DNA of 47,691 nucleotides from Streptomyces sp. AA1529 (GTDB taxonomy: Bacteria; Actinomycetota; Actinomycetes; Streptomycetales; Streptomycetaceae), in NCBI RefSeq assembly GCF_000280905.1, contig NZ_ALAP01000031.1, positions 1 to 47,691 on the forward strand, in the 5' to 3' direction. The notes beneath the pieces were generated by a model that had not been told where the DNA came from, searched no databases, and worked only from the letters and a program-made list of their open reading frames with translations. Below, piece by piece: positions 1 through 8,047 of the stretch. How positions within the stretch are numbered: position 1 is the first letter of the stretch; the number at the start of each line of letters is the position of its first letter. A program made the position numbers and the translations under genes.

Positions 1-701
1 ACGGCAAGCTGACGCCGGAGCTGATCGACCGGGAGGCGTTCGGCTGGGACGACGAGCACCGGGCCATGCCGCAGGTGGTCTCCTTCGCCCAGAACACCGA
101 ACTGGGCACGCTCTACACGGTGGAGGAGATCCGCGCACTGTGCGACCACGCGCACGAGCGGGGCATGTTCGTCCACCTCGACGGGGCGCGGATCGCCAAC
201 GCGGCGGCGGCGCTGGACGTCCCGATGCGCGCGTTCACCAACGCGGCGGGCGTGGACATCCTCTCCTTCGGCGGCACCAAGAACGGCATGCTCTTCGGCG
301 AGGCCGTCGTGGTGCTGAATCCGGACGCGGTCCGCCATATGAAGCATCTGCGCAAGCTGTCGATGCAGCTCGCCTCCAAGATGCGCTTCATATCCGTGCA
401 GTTGGAGGCCCTGCTCGCGGGCGACCTGTGGTTGCGCAACGCACGGCACTCCAATGCGCTGGCCCAGCGCCTGGCGGCGGGGGTGCGCGAGGTGGCGGGT
501 GTGGAGATCCGCTACCCGGTGCAGGCGAACGCCGTCTTCGCGCGGCTGCCGCACGAGGTGAGCGAGCGCCTGCAGAAGCGCTACCGCTTCTACTTCTGGG
601 ACGAGGCGGTGGGCGAGGTGCGCTGGATGTGCTCGTTCGACACCACCGAACAGGACGTGGACGGCTTCCTCGCCGCGCTCCGCGAGGAGATGGGGCGCTA
701 G
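1..701 (+). CDS. Low-specificity threonine aldolase (5' end outside window)
   Basis: PLP-dependent fold-type I enzyme that would cleave L-threonine or L-allo-threonine to glycine and acetaldehyde in the cytosol. The reading frame is already open at base 3, so the N-terminal third is missing. Visible family landmarks are the HLDGARIANAA segment, which holds the Asp that contacts the PLP ring nitrogen, and SFGGTKNG, whose Lys (codon near base 279) forms the Schiff base. The C-terminal small domain follows and ends in REEMGR. The next gene on the same strand starts 90 bp later with its own promoter, so the two need not be co-transcribed. A related beta-eliminating lyase is the only serious alternative. 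Confidence 0.88.
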   Translation, partial: GKLTPELIDREAFGWDDEHRAMPQVVSFAQNTELGTLYTVEEIRALCDHAHERGMFVHLDGARIANAAAALDVPMRAFTNAAGVDILSFGGTKNGMLFGEAVVVLNPDAVRHMKHLRKLSMQLASKMRFISVQLEALLAGDLWLRNARHSNALAQRLAAGVREVAGVEIRYPVQANAVFARLPHEVSERLQKRYRFYFWDEAVGEVRWMCSFDTTEQDVDGFLAALREEMGR

Positions 702-754
702 CACCGGGCGCTCCGCAGACCTGCCGAATACTTATGCGGTCCGTCGTAATTGTA

Positions 755-783
755 TTGAGTTGCGGCGGGCCGCGCCGTACGCT
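755..783 (+). promoter_or_regulatory. Vegetative-type promoter, likely leaderless transcript
   Basis: TTGAGT at 755-760 and TACGCT at 778-783 are separated by 17 bp. The ATG of the following gene begins 9 nt after the end of the -10 hexamer. No Shine-Dalgarno sequence lies before that ATG, so transcription probably starts at or within a base or two of the start codon. Confidence 0.65.
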
Positions 784-791
784 GGCGCGGC

Positions 792-1373
792 ATGAAGCTC
801 ACCCCCGTCACCGCTGACGACTCCGCCTACCTCGCCGCCGACGACGTCGTCGACCACACCCATCCCCTGGTGCGGGAGACGGCAGCGCGGCTGCGTTCCG
901 GCACCGACGGCGACGCGGCCGCCTACGCCCGTGCCGCCTACGAATTCGTCCGTGACACCATCCCGCACTCCGCCGACGTCGAGGACTGGCGGATCACCTG
1001 TCGGGCCTCGGACGTGCTCGCCCAGCGGATCGGCATCTGCCACGCCAAGTCCCACGCCCTGGTCGCCCTGCTGCGTGCGGAGGGCGTCCCCGCGGGCTTC
1101 TGCTATCAGAAGCTGAACGTCCTTCACGGGCTGATCGCGGTGCGGCTCCCGGACTCGCGGCACTGGGTGCGGCAGGACGCGCGGGGCAACAAGCCGGGAG
1201 TGAACGCCCAGTTCAGGTTGGACCGCGAACAACTCGCCTTTCCGGTGTGGCCGGAGAAGGGGGAGTGCGACTACCCCGTGCTCTACGCCGAGCCGCACCC
1301 GGTGGTGGTGCGGGCGCTGCGGCAGGCCACGGGTCCGGCCCGGCTGTGGCAGTTGCTGGACACGGCGCTCTAG
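792..1373 (+). CDS. Transglutaminase-like domain protein
   Basis: Protein of 193 residues with the bacterial transglutaminase-like (papain-fold) core. The Cys sits in RIGICHAKS with helix residues ALVALLRAEGVPA behind it. The His lies in VLHGLIAV and the Asp in the W-x-R-QDARGNK stretch, so the Cys-His-Asp triad is complete. The family includes peptidases and other thiol acyl-transfer enzymes, and the substrate here cannot be read from sequence. There is no signal peptide, so it should be cytosolic. The ATG at 792 is supported by the promoter directly upstream. The gene converges on the XRE-cupin regulator, with a hairpin between them. Confidence 0.8.
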   Translation: MKLTPVTADDSAYLAADDVVDHTHPLVRETAARLRSGTDGDAAAYARAAYEFVRDTIPHSADVEDWRITCRASDVLAQRIGICHAKSHALVALLRAEGVPAGFCYQKLNVLHGLIAVRLPDSRHWVRQDARGNKPGVNAQFRLDREQLAFPVWPEKGECDYPVLYAEPHPVVVRALRQATGPARLWQLLDTAL

Positions 1374-1387
1374 CCGCATCGGCCGGG

Positions 1388-1415
1388 CGGCGGGGCCGAC
1401 CCACCGGCCCCGCCG
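1388..1415. terminator. Hairpin between convergent genes
   Basis: A perfect 10-bp inverted repeat (CGGCGGGGCC / GGCCCCGCCG) with an 8-nt loop begins 14 bp past the transglutaminase stop codon. There is no T-run, as is usual for high-GC actinobacterial terminators. It could serve both convergent genes. Confidence 0.5.
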
Positions 1416-1518
1416 GAGCCGGGCGCGTCCGCGGCCGGCCCGCCGGCGGCCTCGCCTCCGGCCGGTCGGCCTCCCGACTGCGAGCGCCGTCCGGGCGGAC
1501 GCACGGCGGGCCCCCGCG

Positions 1519-2097
1519 TCAGCGGCGCGGGGTGCGCAGGTGGATGCGCTCGCCCTGCTTTCCGAAGAGGCTGAGCACTTCGACGTCCCCGCGTCCGGCC
1601 GCGCCGAACCAGTGCGGAATCCGGCAGTCGAACTCGGCGGCTTCGCCCGCTCCCGCGACGAAGTCCTGGTCGCCCAGCCGGACGCGGAGCTGCCCGCGGA
1701 GCACATAGAGCCACTCGTGGCCCGCATGGGTCCGCAGATGGGGCGCATCGTCGTGCGCGGGGATGGTCATCTTGTAGGCGCGGGGTTCTCCCTGCTGCCG
1801 CGACAGCGGGATCAGCACCCGGCCGTCCTTCTTGGTGGGCTGCTGCGGCACCCGCGGGTCGAGTATCCGGGGCGCGGCCACCACCTCGTCGAGCGGGATG
1901 CCGAGCGCACCGGTGATCGGCAGGAGCAGTTCGAGGCTCGGCTTGCGCTGCGCCGACTCCAGCCGCGACAGCGTGCTCGTCGAGATGCCGGTGGCGCGCG
2001 CCAGGTCGGCCAGGCTGACGCCCTTCTTCTGACGGGCGCGGCGCAGCCGGGGAGCGATCTGTTCGAGCACGGCGCCGACGCTCGGTTGCTGATCCAT
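1519..2097 (-). CDS. XRE-family regulator with C-terminal cupin domain
   Basis: Protein of 192 residues. An XRE/Cro helix-turn-helix (about residues 10-65, with KKGVSLADLARATGIS and STLSRLESAQRKPS as the two helices) is followed by a cupin barrel (about 100-185, with THAGHEWLYVLRGQLRV and the PHWFGAAG turn). Such HTH-cupin proteins are small-molecule-sensing regulators. The gene is divergent from the FAD oxidoreductase/MFS pair with 92 bp between starts, so it most likely controls that pair and itself. The ATG at 2097 begins MDQQPS. Longer in-frame starts exist but would run into the divergent gene. Confidence 0.85.
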   Translation of the reverse strand: MDQQPSVGAVLEQIAPRLRRARQKKGVSLADLARATGISTSTLSRLESAQRKPSLELLLPITGALGIPLDEVVAAPRILDPRVPQQPTKKDGRVLIPLSRQQGEPRAYKMTIPAHDDAPHLRTHAGHEWLYVLRGQLRVRLGDQDFVAGAGEAAEFDCRIPHWFGAAGRGDVEVLSLFGKQGERIHLRTPRR

Positions 2098-2123
2098 GGG
2101 TGCAGTCAAACCAATGTGTCCCG

Positions 2124-2168
2124 GAATCGGCAAGAGACTTTGTCGAAAGTGGAACGCCCTCCCGATTC
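2124..2168. promoter_or_regulatory. Inverted repeat in divergent regulator/oxidoreductase region
   Basis: GAATCGG (2124-2130) and CCGATTC (2162-2168) form a perfect 7-bp inverted repeat 31 nt apart. A possible promoter for the oxidoreductase, TTGTCG (2140-2145) and GATTCT (2164-2169) with 18 bp between, overlaps the right arm. The site is a candidate operator for the XRE-cupin regulator. GGAGGTGATC at 2176-2185 is a complete match to the anti-Shine-Dalgarno and fixes the ATG at 2190. Confidence 0.4.
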
Positions 2169-2189
2169 TGTCGGTGGAGGTGATCCGCA

Positions 2190-3173
2190 ATGGACGCAGC
2201 AACCGCTGCAGGAAGTATCCGGGACGCCGTCGTCGTCGGCGGCGGGGCCGCCGGCCTGGCTGCCGGGATCGTGCTCGCACGGGCGCGGTTCGCGCCCCTG
2301 ATCGTCGACGGCGGCGCTCCCCGCAACGGGCCCGCCGACCGGATGCACGGGTATCCGACCCGGGACGGCATGGCGCCGGGGGAGTTCGTCGCGACCGGGC
2401 AGAGCGAGTTCGGCCGGTACGGCGGAACGCTCCTGCGCGCGTCGGTGGCCGGGGCACGGCGCACCGCGGACGGGACGTTCGAGCTGCGGCTCGGGGACCA
2501 GCGCACGGTACGCGCCCGGTCGGTACTGGTCGCCACCGGACTGACCGACGAACTGCCCGACATCCCCGGACTGTCCGAACGGTGGGCATCCCAGGTGCAC
2601 CACTGCCCGCACTGCCACGGCCACGAAGTACGGGGACGCTCCCTCGCCGTGCTCGGCGGCCCCATGGCGGCGGTGTCGGTGCATCTCGCCGCGCTGCTGC
2701 GCCGCTACAGCCCGACGGTGGCGTTCTGCGTCAACGGCATCGAGGTCGCCGCCGCCGAGCGGCAGCGCCTCACGGCGTACGGAGTGCGCCTGGTCGACGG
2801 GCGGGTCACCCGGGTCGGGTCACCCGCCGGTACACGGGAGGGGGACGCGGTCGGGATCGAGCTGGACAACGGCGAGTCCCTCGTGTGCGAGGCCGTCTTC
2901 GTGGCGCCCCGGCCCGCACCGCACGACGCGATCCTGGCCATGCTGGGAGCGGGCCGGGACCCGGTGAGCGGGCTCGTCGCCGTCGACGCGCAGGGCGCCA
3001 CGGGCGTCCCCGGGGTCTGGGCGGCCGGGAACGTGGTCAATCCCCGGGCGCAGGTCGTCACGGCCGCGGGGGCCGGCTCGACCGCCGCCGTCAACATGAG
3101 CGCCTGGCTCCTCGAACGGGAGCTGTCCGCCGCGGTCCGGGGCGAGCAGCCGGTCCCGGGGGGTGCGCTCTGA
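2190..3173 (+). CDS. Thioredoxin-reductase-like FAD-dependent oxidoreductase
   Basis: Protein of 327 residues. The N-terminal dinucleotide fold VVVGGGAAGLAAG binds FAD. A redox pair CPHCHGHE lies near residue 138, in the position used by thioredoxin reductases and by dithiol oxidases such as HlmI and GliT. ATGLTDELPDIPG and the C-terminal GVWAAGNVVNP FAD motif are also typical. The second nucleotide-binding glycine motif is eroded to LGGPMAAV, so NADPH use is uncertain. Its stop codon shares one base with the ATG of the MFS gene, giving translational coupling. The likely role is redox chemistry on a small thiol or drug linked to export, inferred from context. A ferredoxin-type or plain NADPH disulfide reductase remains possible. 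Confidence 0.8.
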   Translation: MDAATAAGSIRDAVVVGGGAAGLAAGIVLARARFAPLIVDGGAPRNGPADRMHGYPTRDGMAPGEFVATGQSEFGRYGGTLLRASVAGARRTADGTFELRLGDQRTVRARSVLVATGLTDELPDIPGLSERWASQVHHCPHCHGHEVRGRSLAVLGGPMAAVSVHLAALLRRYSPTVAFCVNGIEVAAAERQRLTAYGVRLVDGRVTRVGSPAGTREGDAVGIELDNGESLVCEAVFVAPRPAPHDAILAMLGAGRDPVSGLVAVDAQGATGVPGVWAAGNVVNPRAQVVTAAGAGSTAAVNMSAWLLERELSAAVRGEQPVPGGAL

Positions 3174-4489
3174 TGGCGGGCACCGCGGAGACCTCCCGCG
3201 CCGGCCGCCCCGACAGGCTGCCCCTCGGCGTGTACCTGCTGGGGTTCAGCCTGTTCGCGATGGGAAGCGCGGAGTTCCTGATGGCCGGCGTGCTGCCGGC
3301 GGTGGCCGAGGACCTGGACATCACGCTCTCCTCGGCCGGGTTCCTGATCACCGCGTTCGCGCTCGGTGTGGTGGTCGGCGGACCGCCGTTCGCCGTGCTC
3401 AGTCTGCACTGGCCGCGCCGCACCGCGCTGGTGGTGACCCAGGGCGTCTTCGCCGCCTGCGTCGCCGTCGGACTGCTGGGCGACTACCGGGTGCTGCTGG
3501 TCACCAGGGTGGTCTCGGGCATCGCCTACGCGGGCTACTTCGCCGTCGCGTCGGCCACCGCGATCAGCCTGGTGACACCGGACCGCAACGCCCGCGCCTC
3601 CGGAGTCGTGGTCAGCGGGCTGAGCGTGGCCATGGTCGCCGGCGGTCCGGCGGGCACGCTGCTCAGCCACTTCACCGAGTGGCGCGGCGGTTTCTGGGCC
3701 GTCGTGGTCCTGACGGCCGCGGGGATCCTCGGCTGTCTGTCCGGGCTTCCCGCCGCCGCTCCGCGCGCCGAGCGGTCCGCCGGGCCGAGCGTGCCGCGGG
3801 AGCTGGCCACGATGCGCAGACCGGCGCTGTGGGGCATCTACGGGATCACCGTCCTCACCACGGCCGCATACATGATCACGTTCAACTACCTGGCCGCGAT
3901 GCTCGAGGACATCACCGCCCTCTCCGAGGCGGCCGTCCCGGGGGTCCTGGCGCTGTTCGGGGTCGGAGCCTTCGTGGGGCTGTCCGTCGGCGGCCGGGTC
4001 TCCGACCGGCGCCCGCACCTCGCGCTCCTCACCGGCGCGTCGGCGACCGTGCTCCTGTCGGTCGTGATGGTCGCCGCGATCCACCGGGTGTGGGCGGTGG
4101 TGCCCACGGTCCTCCTGGCGGGCATCGCCGCGTTCGTCCTCAACCCCGCCCTCTACGGACGCGTCTTCGCCATCGCGGCCGAGGCGCCGACCCTCGCCGG
4201 GGCCACCACCGTCTCGGCCTTCCAGCTGGGCATCAGCATCACCCCCGTGCTCGCGGCCGCCTCGCTCGCCCGGGGTGCCGCTCTCACCTCGGTCTGCCTG
4301 ATCGGGGCCGCCCTCGCCGCGGCCGCCGTGCCGCTCATCCTGCTCGACCGGGCCCGGCAGATCCGCTCGCGGCGCCTCGCGGTGGCGGACGCGGCCCCGG
4401 TCACCGGCCCCGCGCCGGGCGACGGGGCCGGCGCGCCGCGGGCGGGGGAGGCCGCTCCGCGATCCGGACCGTCCGCACGCACCCCGTAG
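3173..4489 (+). CDS. MFS drug exporter, Cmx/CmrA-like
   Basis: Membrane protein of 438 residues with about 12 hydrophobic segments. The start region FSLFAMGSAEFLMAGVLPAVAEDL is characteristic of the DHA1 sub-family that includes chloramphenicol exporters Cmx/CmrA and AraJ-type pumps. VVGGPPFAVLSLHWPRR carries the loop 2-3 signature. A Pro/Gly/Ala-rich cytoplasmic tail of about 40 residues ends the protein. The ATG at 3173 overlaps the preceding TGA by one base, so this is the second gene of a two-gene operon probably controlled by the divergent XRE-cupin protein. The substrate is unknown. Confidence 0.85.
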   Translation: MAGTAETSRAGRPDRLPLGVYLLGFSLFAMGSAEFLMAGVLPAVAEDLDITLSSAGFLITAFALGVVVGGPPFAVLSLHWPRRTALVVTQGVFAACVAVGLLGDYRVLLVTRVVSGIAYAGYFAVASATAISLVTPDRNARASGVVVSGLSVAMVAGGPAGTLLSHFTEWRGGFWAVVVLTAAGILGCLSGLPAAAPRAERSAGPSVPRELATMRRPALWGIYGITVLTTAAYMITFNYLAAMLEDITALSEAAVPGVLALFGVGAFVGLSVGGRVSDRRPHLALLTGASATVLLSVVMVAAIHRVWAVVPTVLLAGIAAFVLNPALYGRVFAIAAEAPTLAGATTVSAFQLGISITPVLAAASLARGAALTSVCLIGAALAAAAVPLILLDRARQIRSRRLAVADAAPVTGPAPGDGAGAPRAGEAAPRSGPSARTP

Positions 4490-4491
4490 TC

Positions 4492-4522
4492 GGGGGCGCC
4501 CCGGGAGCCGCGGGGCGCCTCC
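4492..4522 (+). terminator. Strong hairpin after MFS gene
   Basis: An 11-bp inverted repeat with one G-T pair (core GGCGCCCC / GGGGCGCC) and a 9-nt loop begins 3 bp after the MFS stop codon. It is well placed to end the oxidoreductase-MFS operon. Confidence 0.6.
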
Positions 4523-4601
4523 ACGGCGGCTCCCGGTGGCGTGAACCATGCGGTGCGCCGGCCCCTGGGGTTTGCCGGGAGCGGGAAGGTGAAAGAGAGC
4601 C

Positions 4602-4626
4602 AGATGCATAGATGGTCGATACATCT
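4602..4626. promoter_or_regulatory. Imperfect palindrome upstream of asparagine synthetase
   Basis: AGATGCAT and ATACATCT are inverted repeats matching at 7 of 8 positions across a 9-nt centre, about 95 bp before the asnB-like start. It lies in an AT-richer patch of an otherwise GC-rich 230-bp gap and is a candidate operator. The binding protein is unknown; the MarR gene downstream is one candidate. Confidence 0.3.
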
Positions 4627-4719
4627 GATCTCCGGTGGGTCCTTCGGCCGGCTCTCTCCGGGGGCAGTGGCGGTGCGCCGACCGCGCCGCCGGAGATCGG
4701 AACCGGACGGAGGGGCAAC

Positions 4720-6561
4720 ATGTGCGGAATCACCGGATGGGTCGCCTACGAACGGAACCTGGCGGCCGAGCGCGCGACCGCCGAGGCCATGACGGAGACC
4801 ATGGCCTGCCGCGGTCCGGACGAGGCCGGAACCTGGATCGCCGGCCCCGTCGCCCTGGGCCACCGCAGGCTCGCGATCATCGACCTCCCCGGCGGGAGCC
4901 AGCCGATGGCCGTCGAGACCCCCGAGGGCCCCGTCGTGCTCGTCTACTCCGGCGAGACCTACAACCACGGCGAGCTGCGTCGTGAACTGTCCGACCGCGG
5001 TCACCGCTTCCGCACCCGGTCGGACACCGAAGTCGTGCTGCGCGCCTATCTGGAATGGGGTGCCGACCTGGCCGAACGGCTGAACGGCATGTACGCGTTC
5101 GCCGTCTGGGACGGCCGCTCGGGGCGGCTGACCCTGGTCCGCGACCGGATGGGCGTCAAACCCCTCTACTACGCCGAGACCGCCGACGGTGTGCTGTTCG
5201 GCTCCGAGCCCAAGGCGCTGCTGGCCAACCCGCTGGCCCGCCGCGCGGTCGGCGCCGACGGCCTCCGCGAGCTGTTCACCCTCGTCAGGACACCAGGCCA
5301 GGCGATATGGGAGGGCATGCGCGAGGTCGAGCCCGGCACGGTGGTGACCGTCGGCCGCGACGGCCTGCGCACCCGCGTCTACTGGAGGCTGGAGACCCGA
5401 CCGCACACCGACGGCAGGCGGGAGACCGTCGAGCGGGTGCGTGAGCTGCTGGACGACATCGTCTCCCGCCAGCTCGTCTCCGACGTACCCCGCTGCACGC
5501 TGCTCTCCGGCGGTCTCGACTCCTCGGCGATGACGGCGCTGGCGGCCCGGCAGCTGCGCGCGAGCGGCGGGACCGTGCGCAGCTTCGCCGTCGACTTCGT
5601 CGGCCGGACCGAGAACTTCGTCGCCGACGAACTCCGTGCCACCCCCGACACGCCCTTCGTGCACGACGTCGCCCGCGAATCCGCCACCGAGCACCAGGAC
5701 ATCGTCCTCGGCTCCGAGGAACTGGCCGATCCCGAGCTCCGCGCCCGGGTCGTGCGGGCCCGCGACATCCCCGCGGGCTTCGGGGACATGGACGCCTCGC
5801 TCCATCTGCTCTTCGAGGCCGTCCGGCGCCGGTCCACGGTCGCGCTGTCCGGGGAGTCGGCCGACGAGGTGTTCGGCGGCTACAAGCAGTTCTTCGACGA
5901 GGACGCGCGCCGGGGCGGCACGTTCCCGTGGCTGGTGCGGGGCGCCCACAGCCCCGGCGTGGCGGGCGGTCTGCTCGACGACTCCGTCGCCCGTGCTCTC
6001 GATCTGCCCGGCTACGAGCGGGACAGCTACGCTGACGCGGTCTCCGGGATCCGGCGTGCCGAGGGGGAGAGCGACTTCGAGTACCGGATGCGGGTGCTGT
6101 GCCACCTCCATCTGACCCGGTTCGTCCGCGTCCTGCTCGACCGCAAGGACCGCGCGAGCATGGCCGTCGGTCTGGAGGTCCGGGTGCCCTTCTGCGACCA
6201 CCGGCTGGTCGAGTACGTCTACAACACGCCCTGGGCCCTGAAATCGTTCGACGGCCGGGAGAAGAGCCTGCTGCGCGAGGCGACGGCAGACGTGCTGCCC
6301 CGTTCCGTCTACGACCGGGCCAAGAGCCCCTACCCGGCCACGCAGGACCCGAAGTACCACAGGGCGCTGCAGCGGAACGTCGAGGAACTGCTGGCGGCGC
6401 CCTCCCACCCGGTCTTCGACCTGGTCAGCAGGGAGCGGCTGGAGCGGATGGCCCGGACCCCGGCAGCAGGGAGCACCCGGAACGCCCGGTACGGCATGGA
6501 GCGCGCCCTCGATCTGGCGCTGTGGATCGACATGTACGCGCCCACGCTTACACTCTCCTGA
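4720..6561 (+). CDS. asnB: Asparagine synthetase, glutamine-hydrolysing
   Basis: Protein of 613 residues. It converts aspartate, glutamine and ATP to asparagine and glutamate. The N-terminal glutaminase domain begins MCGITGW, where Cys2 becomes the nucleophile after Met removal. This forces the start at 4720, preceded by GGACGGAGGGG. HRRLAIIDL and the glutamine-pocket regions are present. The C-terminal synthetase domain has the pyrophosphate loop LLSGGLDSSA near residue 265 and SGESADEVFGGY. The C-terminal RNARYGMERALDLALWIDMY is complete. Streptomyces often carry several copies, some tied to peptide biosynthesis. Nothing here links this one to a cluster, and the neighbours are a MarR regulator 65 bp downstream and an exporter upstream. 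Confidence 0.93.
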   Translation: MCGITGWVAYERNLAAERATAEAMTETMACRGPDEAGTWIAGPVALGHRRLAIIDLPGGSQPMAVETPEGPVVLVYSGETYNHGELRRELSDRGHRFRTRSDTEVVLRAYLEWGADLAERLNGMYAFAVWDGRSGRLTLVRDRMGVKPLYYAETADGVLFGSEPKALLANPLARRAVGADGLRELFTLVRTPGQAIWEGMREVEPGTVVTVGRDGLRTRVYWRLETRPHTDGRRETVERVRELLDDIVSRQLVSDVPRCTLLSGGLDSSAMTALAARQLRASGGTVRSFAVDFVGRTENFVADELRATPDTPFVHDVARESATEHQDIVLGSEELADPELRARVVRARDIPAGFGDMDASLHLLFEAVRRRSTVALSGESADEVFGGYKQFFDEDARRGGTFPWLVRGAHSPGVAGGLLDDSVARALDLPGYERDSYADAVSGIRRAEGESDFEYRMRVLCHLHLTRFVRVLLDRKDRASMAVGLEVRVPFCDHRLVEYVYNTPWALKSFDGREKSLLREATADVLPRSVYDRAKSPYPATQDPKYHRALQRNVEELLAAPSHPVFDLVSRERLERMARTPAAGSTRNARYGMERALDLALWIDMYAPTLTLS

Positions 6562-6626
6562 TCAACAGCAGGACCCGGCCGGTTCCTGATCCGCCGAGAG
6601 TGCCGGGGTGAACTCGTGGGGGAGCG

Positions 6627-7079
6627 ATGGGGACCCGGCAGGACGCGGCGTTCGAGATGGTCCTGGCCCTGCACCGGGTGCTGCGGTCGCTGCGCCGGGC
6701 CGGGCCGACCGGCGGGCTGCAGCCCACCCAGCTGATCGTCCTGGCGCTGCTGACGGAGGCCGGTCCCAGCCGGATCGGTGTCATCGCCGACCGGGTCCCC
6801 TGCTCCCAGCCGACCGCCACCGCGGCGGTGGCGGAGCTGCAGACCGCGGGGCTCGTCCGCCGGGAGCCCGACCCCACCGACGGCCGCGCCGCGCGTGTGG
6901 CCGTCACCGAGGAGGGCTTCGCCGCGCTGCGCGGGGTGGCCCACGGCGAGGCCGCGGTGCTTCTGGAGCGGCTCGGCGCGCTGCCGGACGAGGACGCCGA
7001 GCGGGTGCTGGCCACGGCCCCGCTGCTGCGGCTGCTCGCGGACGGCGACCGGGCGGACGGCGACCGGGCAGGCGGGTAG
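6627..7079 (+). CDS. MarR-family regulator
   Basis: Protein of 150 residues with the MarR winged helix. Helix 1 is LALHRVLRSLRRAGPTGGLQ and the recognition region is IGVIADRVPCSQPTATAAVAELQTAGLV. The wing is REPDPTDGRAARVAVTEEG, where the DxRxxRV signature is clear. GGGGGAGCG just before the ATG at 6627 serves as ribosome binding site. It lies 65 bp downstream of asnB on the same strand and may be co-transcribed with it. The ligand and target are unknown. Confidence 0.85.
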   Translation: MGTRQDAAFEMVLALHRVLRSLRRAGPTGGLQPTQLIVLALLTEAGPSRIGVIADRVPCSQPTATAAVAELQTAGLVRREPDPTDGRAARVAVTEEGFAALRGVAHGEAAVLLERLGALPDEDAERVLATAPLLRLLADGDRADGDRAGG

Positions 7080-7143
7080 AGTCCGGCCCTGGCCGGCGCA
7101 CCGGCCCGCCGTCGGACCACGGGGCGCAGTCCGGCGTCCGGTG

Positions 7144-7177
7144 GGCGGTCACCCGGTCACGGCGGTCACCCGGTCAC
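7144..7177. repeat. 17-bp perfect tandem duplication
   Basis: GGCGGTCACCCGGTCAC occurs twice without a gap. It spans the short space between the MarR gene and the convergent acyltransferase, reaching into the last bases of the latter. Slippage or replication duplication is the likely origin. Confidence 0.8.
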
Positions 7178-7893
7178 TGCGTGCGGGCCTGCGCGGGGGT
7201 GGGTGCGGTGCCGCCGAGGTGGGCCGGCAGCCACCAGGTGTCGTCCGGCGTCCGGGGCGTGGCCGGGTAGGCGCGCTGCGCCGCCTCCAGCAGCTCCTGC
7301 ATCCGCTCGCGCAGCTGCTGGGTGACGCCGCGCACCGACTCGTGCGGCTCCGCCTCGATCGGCTCGCCCACCCGGATGCCGACGGGGAAGTGGTTGCGGC
7401 CGAAGTCCCGCTTGTGTCCCTTGGTCCACAGCCGCTGGGTGCCCCACAGCGCCATCGGGACGAGCGGTACCCGGGCGTCCTGTGCCAGCCGGGCCGCGCC
7501 GCTCTTGAAGTCCTTCAGCGTGAAGGACGGGGAGATGGTCGCCTCCGGGAAGACGCCCACGACCTCGCCGGACCGCAGTGCCCGCAGCGCGTGCTCGTAC
7601 GCGTGCTCACCCCGCGAGCGGTCCACCGGTATGTGCTTCATCGCGCGCATCAGCGGTCCGGAGACCTTGTGCCGGAAGACCGACTCCTTGGCCATGAAGC
7701 GCACCAGCCGTTTTGCGGGGCGCGCGGCGAGGCCGGTGAAGAGGAAGTCGAGGTAGCTGATGTGGTTGCTCACCAGCACGGCGCCGCCGCGGGAGGGCAC
7801 ATGTTCGGTGCCGCGGATGTCGAAGCGCAGGTCGAGAGCCTTGAACCACGCTCGTGCCGCACCGATCACCGGCGGGTAGAGGAGATCTGCCAC
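7174..7893 (-). CDS. 1-acyl-sn-glycerol-3-phosphate acyltransferase-type protein (PlsC family)
   Basis: Protein of 239 residues of the PlsC acyltransferase family, which transfers an acyl chain to lysophosphatidic acid or related acceptors at the cytoplasmic membrane. The catalytic motif NHISYLD (NHx4D) is near residue 43, and VFPEATIS matches motif III with FPEG changed to FPEA. VPLVPMALWG matches motif IV. There is no long hydrophobic anchor apart from the amphipathic N-terminus. It is transcribed divergently from the thioredoxin-like gene. Streptomyces have several paralogues, so the exact acceptor is uncertain. Confidence 0.87.
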   Translation of the reverse strand: MADLLYPPVIGAARAWFKALDLRFDIRGTEHVPSRGGAVLVSNHISYLDFLFTGLAARPAKRLVRFMAKESVFRHKVSGPLMRAMKHIPVDRSRGEHAYEHALRALRSGEVVGVFPEATISPSFTLKDFKSGAARLAQDARVPLVPMALWGTQRLWTKGHKRDFGRNHFPVGIRVGEPIEAEPHESVRGVTQQLRERMQELLEAAQRAYPATPRTPDDTWWLPAHLGGTAPTPAQARTQ

Positions 7894-8047
7894 GTCGGGG
7901 TAACCCTTCGTCTCGGGATGCCGGTACTTACGGGGGCGTAACTTCCGACTGCGGCTGATCGTTCCCCAAAGCGTTGCTCCTGGCTACCCTCACGGCAGAC
8001 TTGTCCGTATGCACGCGGGAATCGCGGTAATCGCAGGAATCACAGGA

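Noticed and set aside
2096..3172. N-terminal extension of the MFS gene in frame across the oxidoreductase
   Set aside because: The extension is Arg-rich nonsense lying over a real gene. The ATG at 3173 with the one-base overlap gives a normal MFS start.
4153..6408. Long minus-strand frame opposite asparagine synthetase
   Set aside because: Low-complexity shadow. The plus-strand protein has the complete Cys2 glutaminase and synthetase motifs.
4720..7079. Asparagine synthetase region as part of a peptide biosynthetic gene cluster
   Set aside because: No precursor peptide, NRPS, ATP-grasp or other tailoring gene is nearby. A housekeeping or accessory AsnB role is enough.
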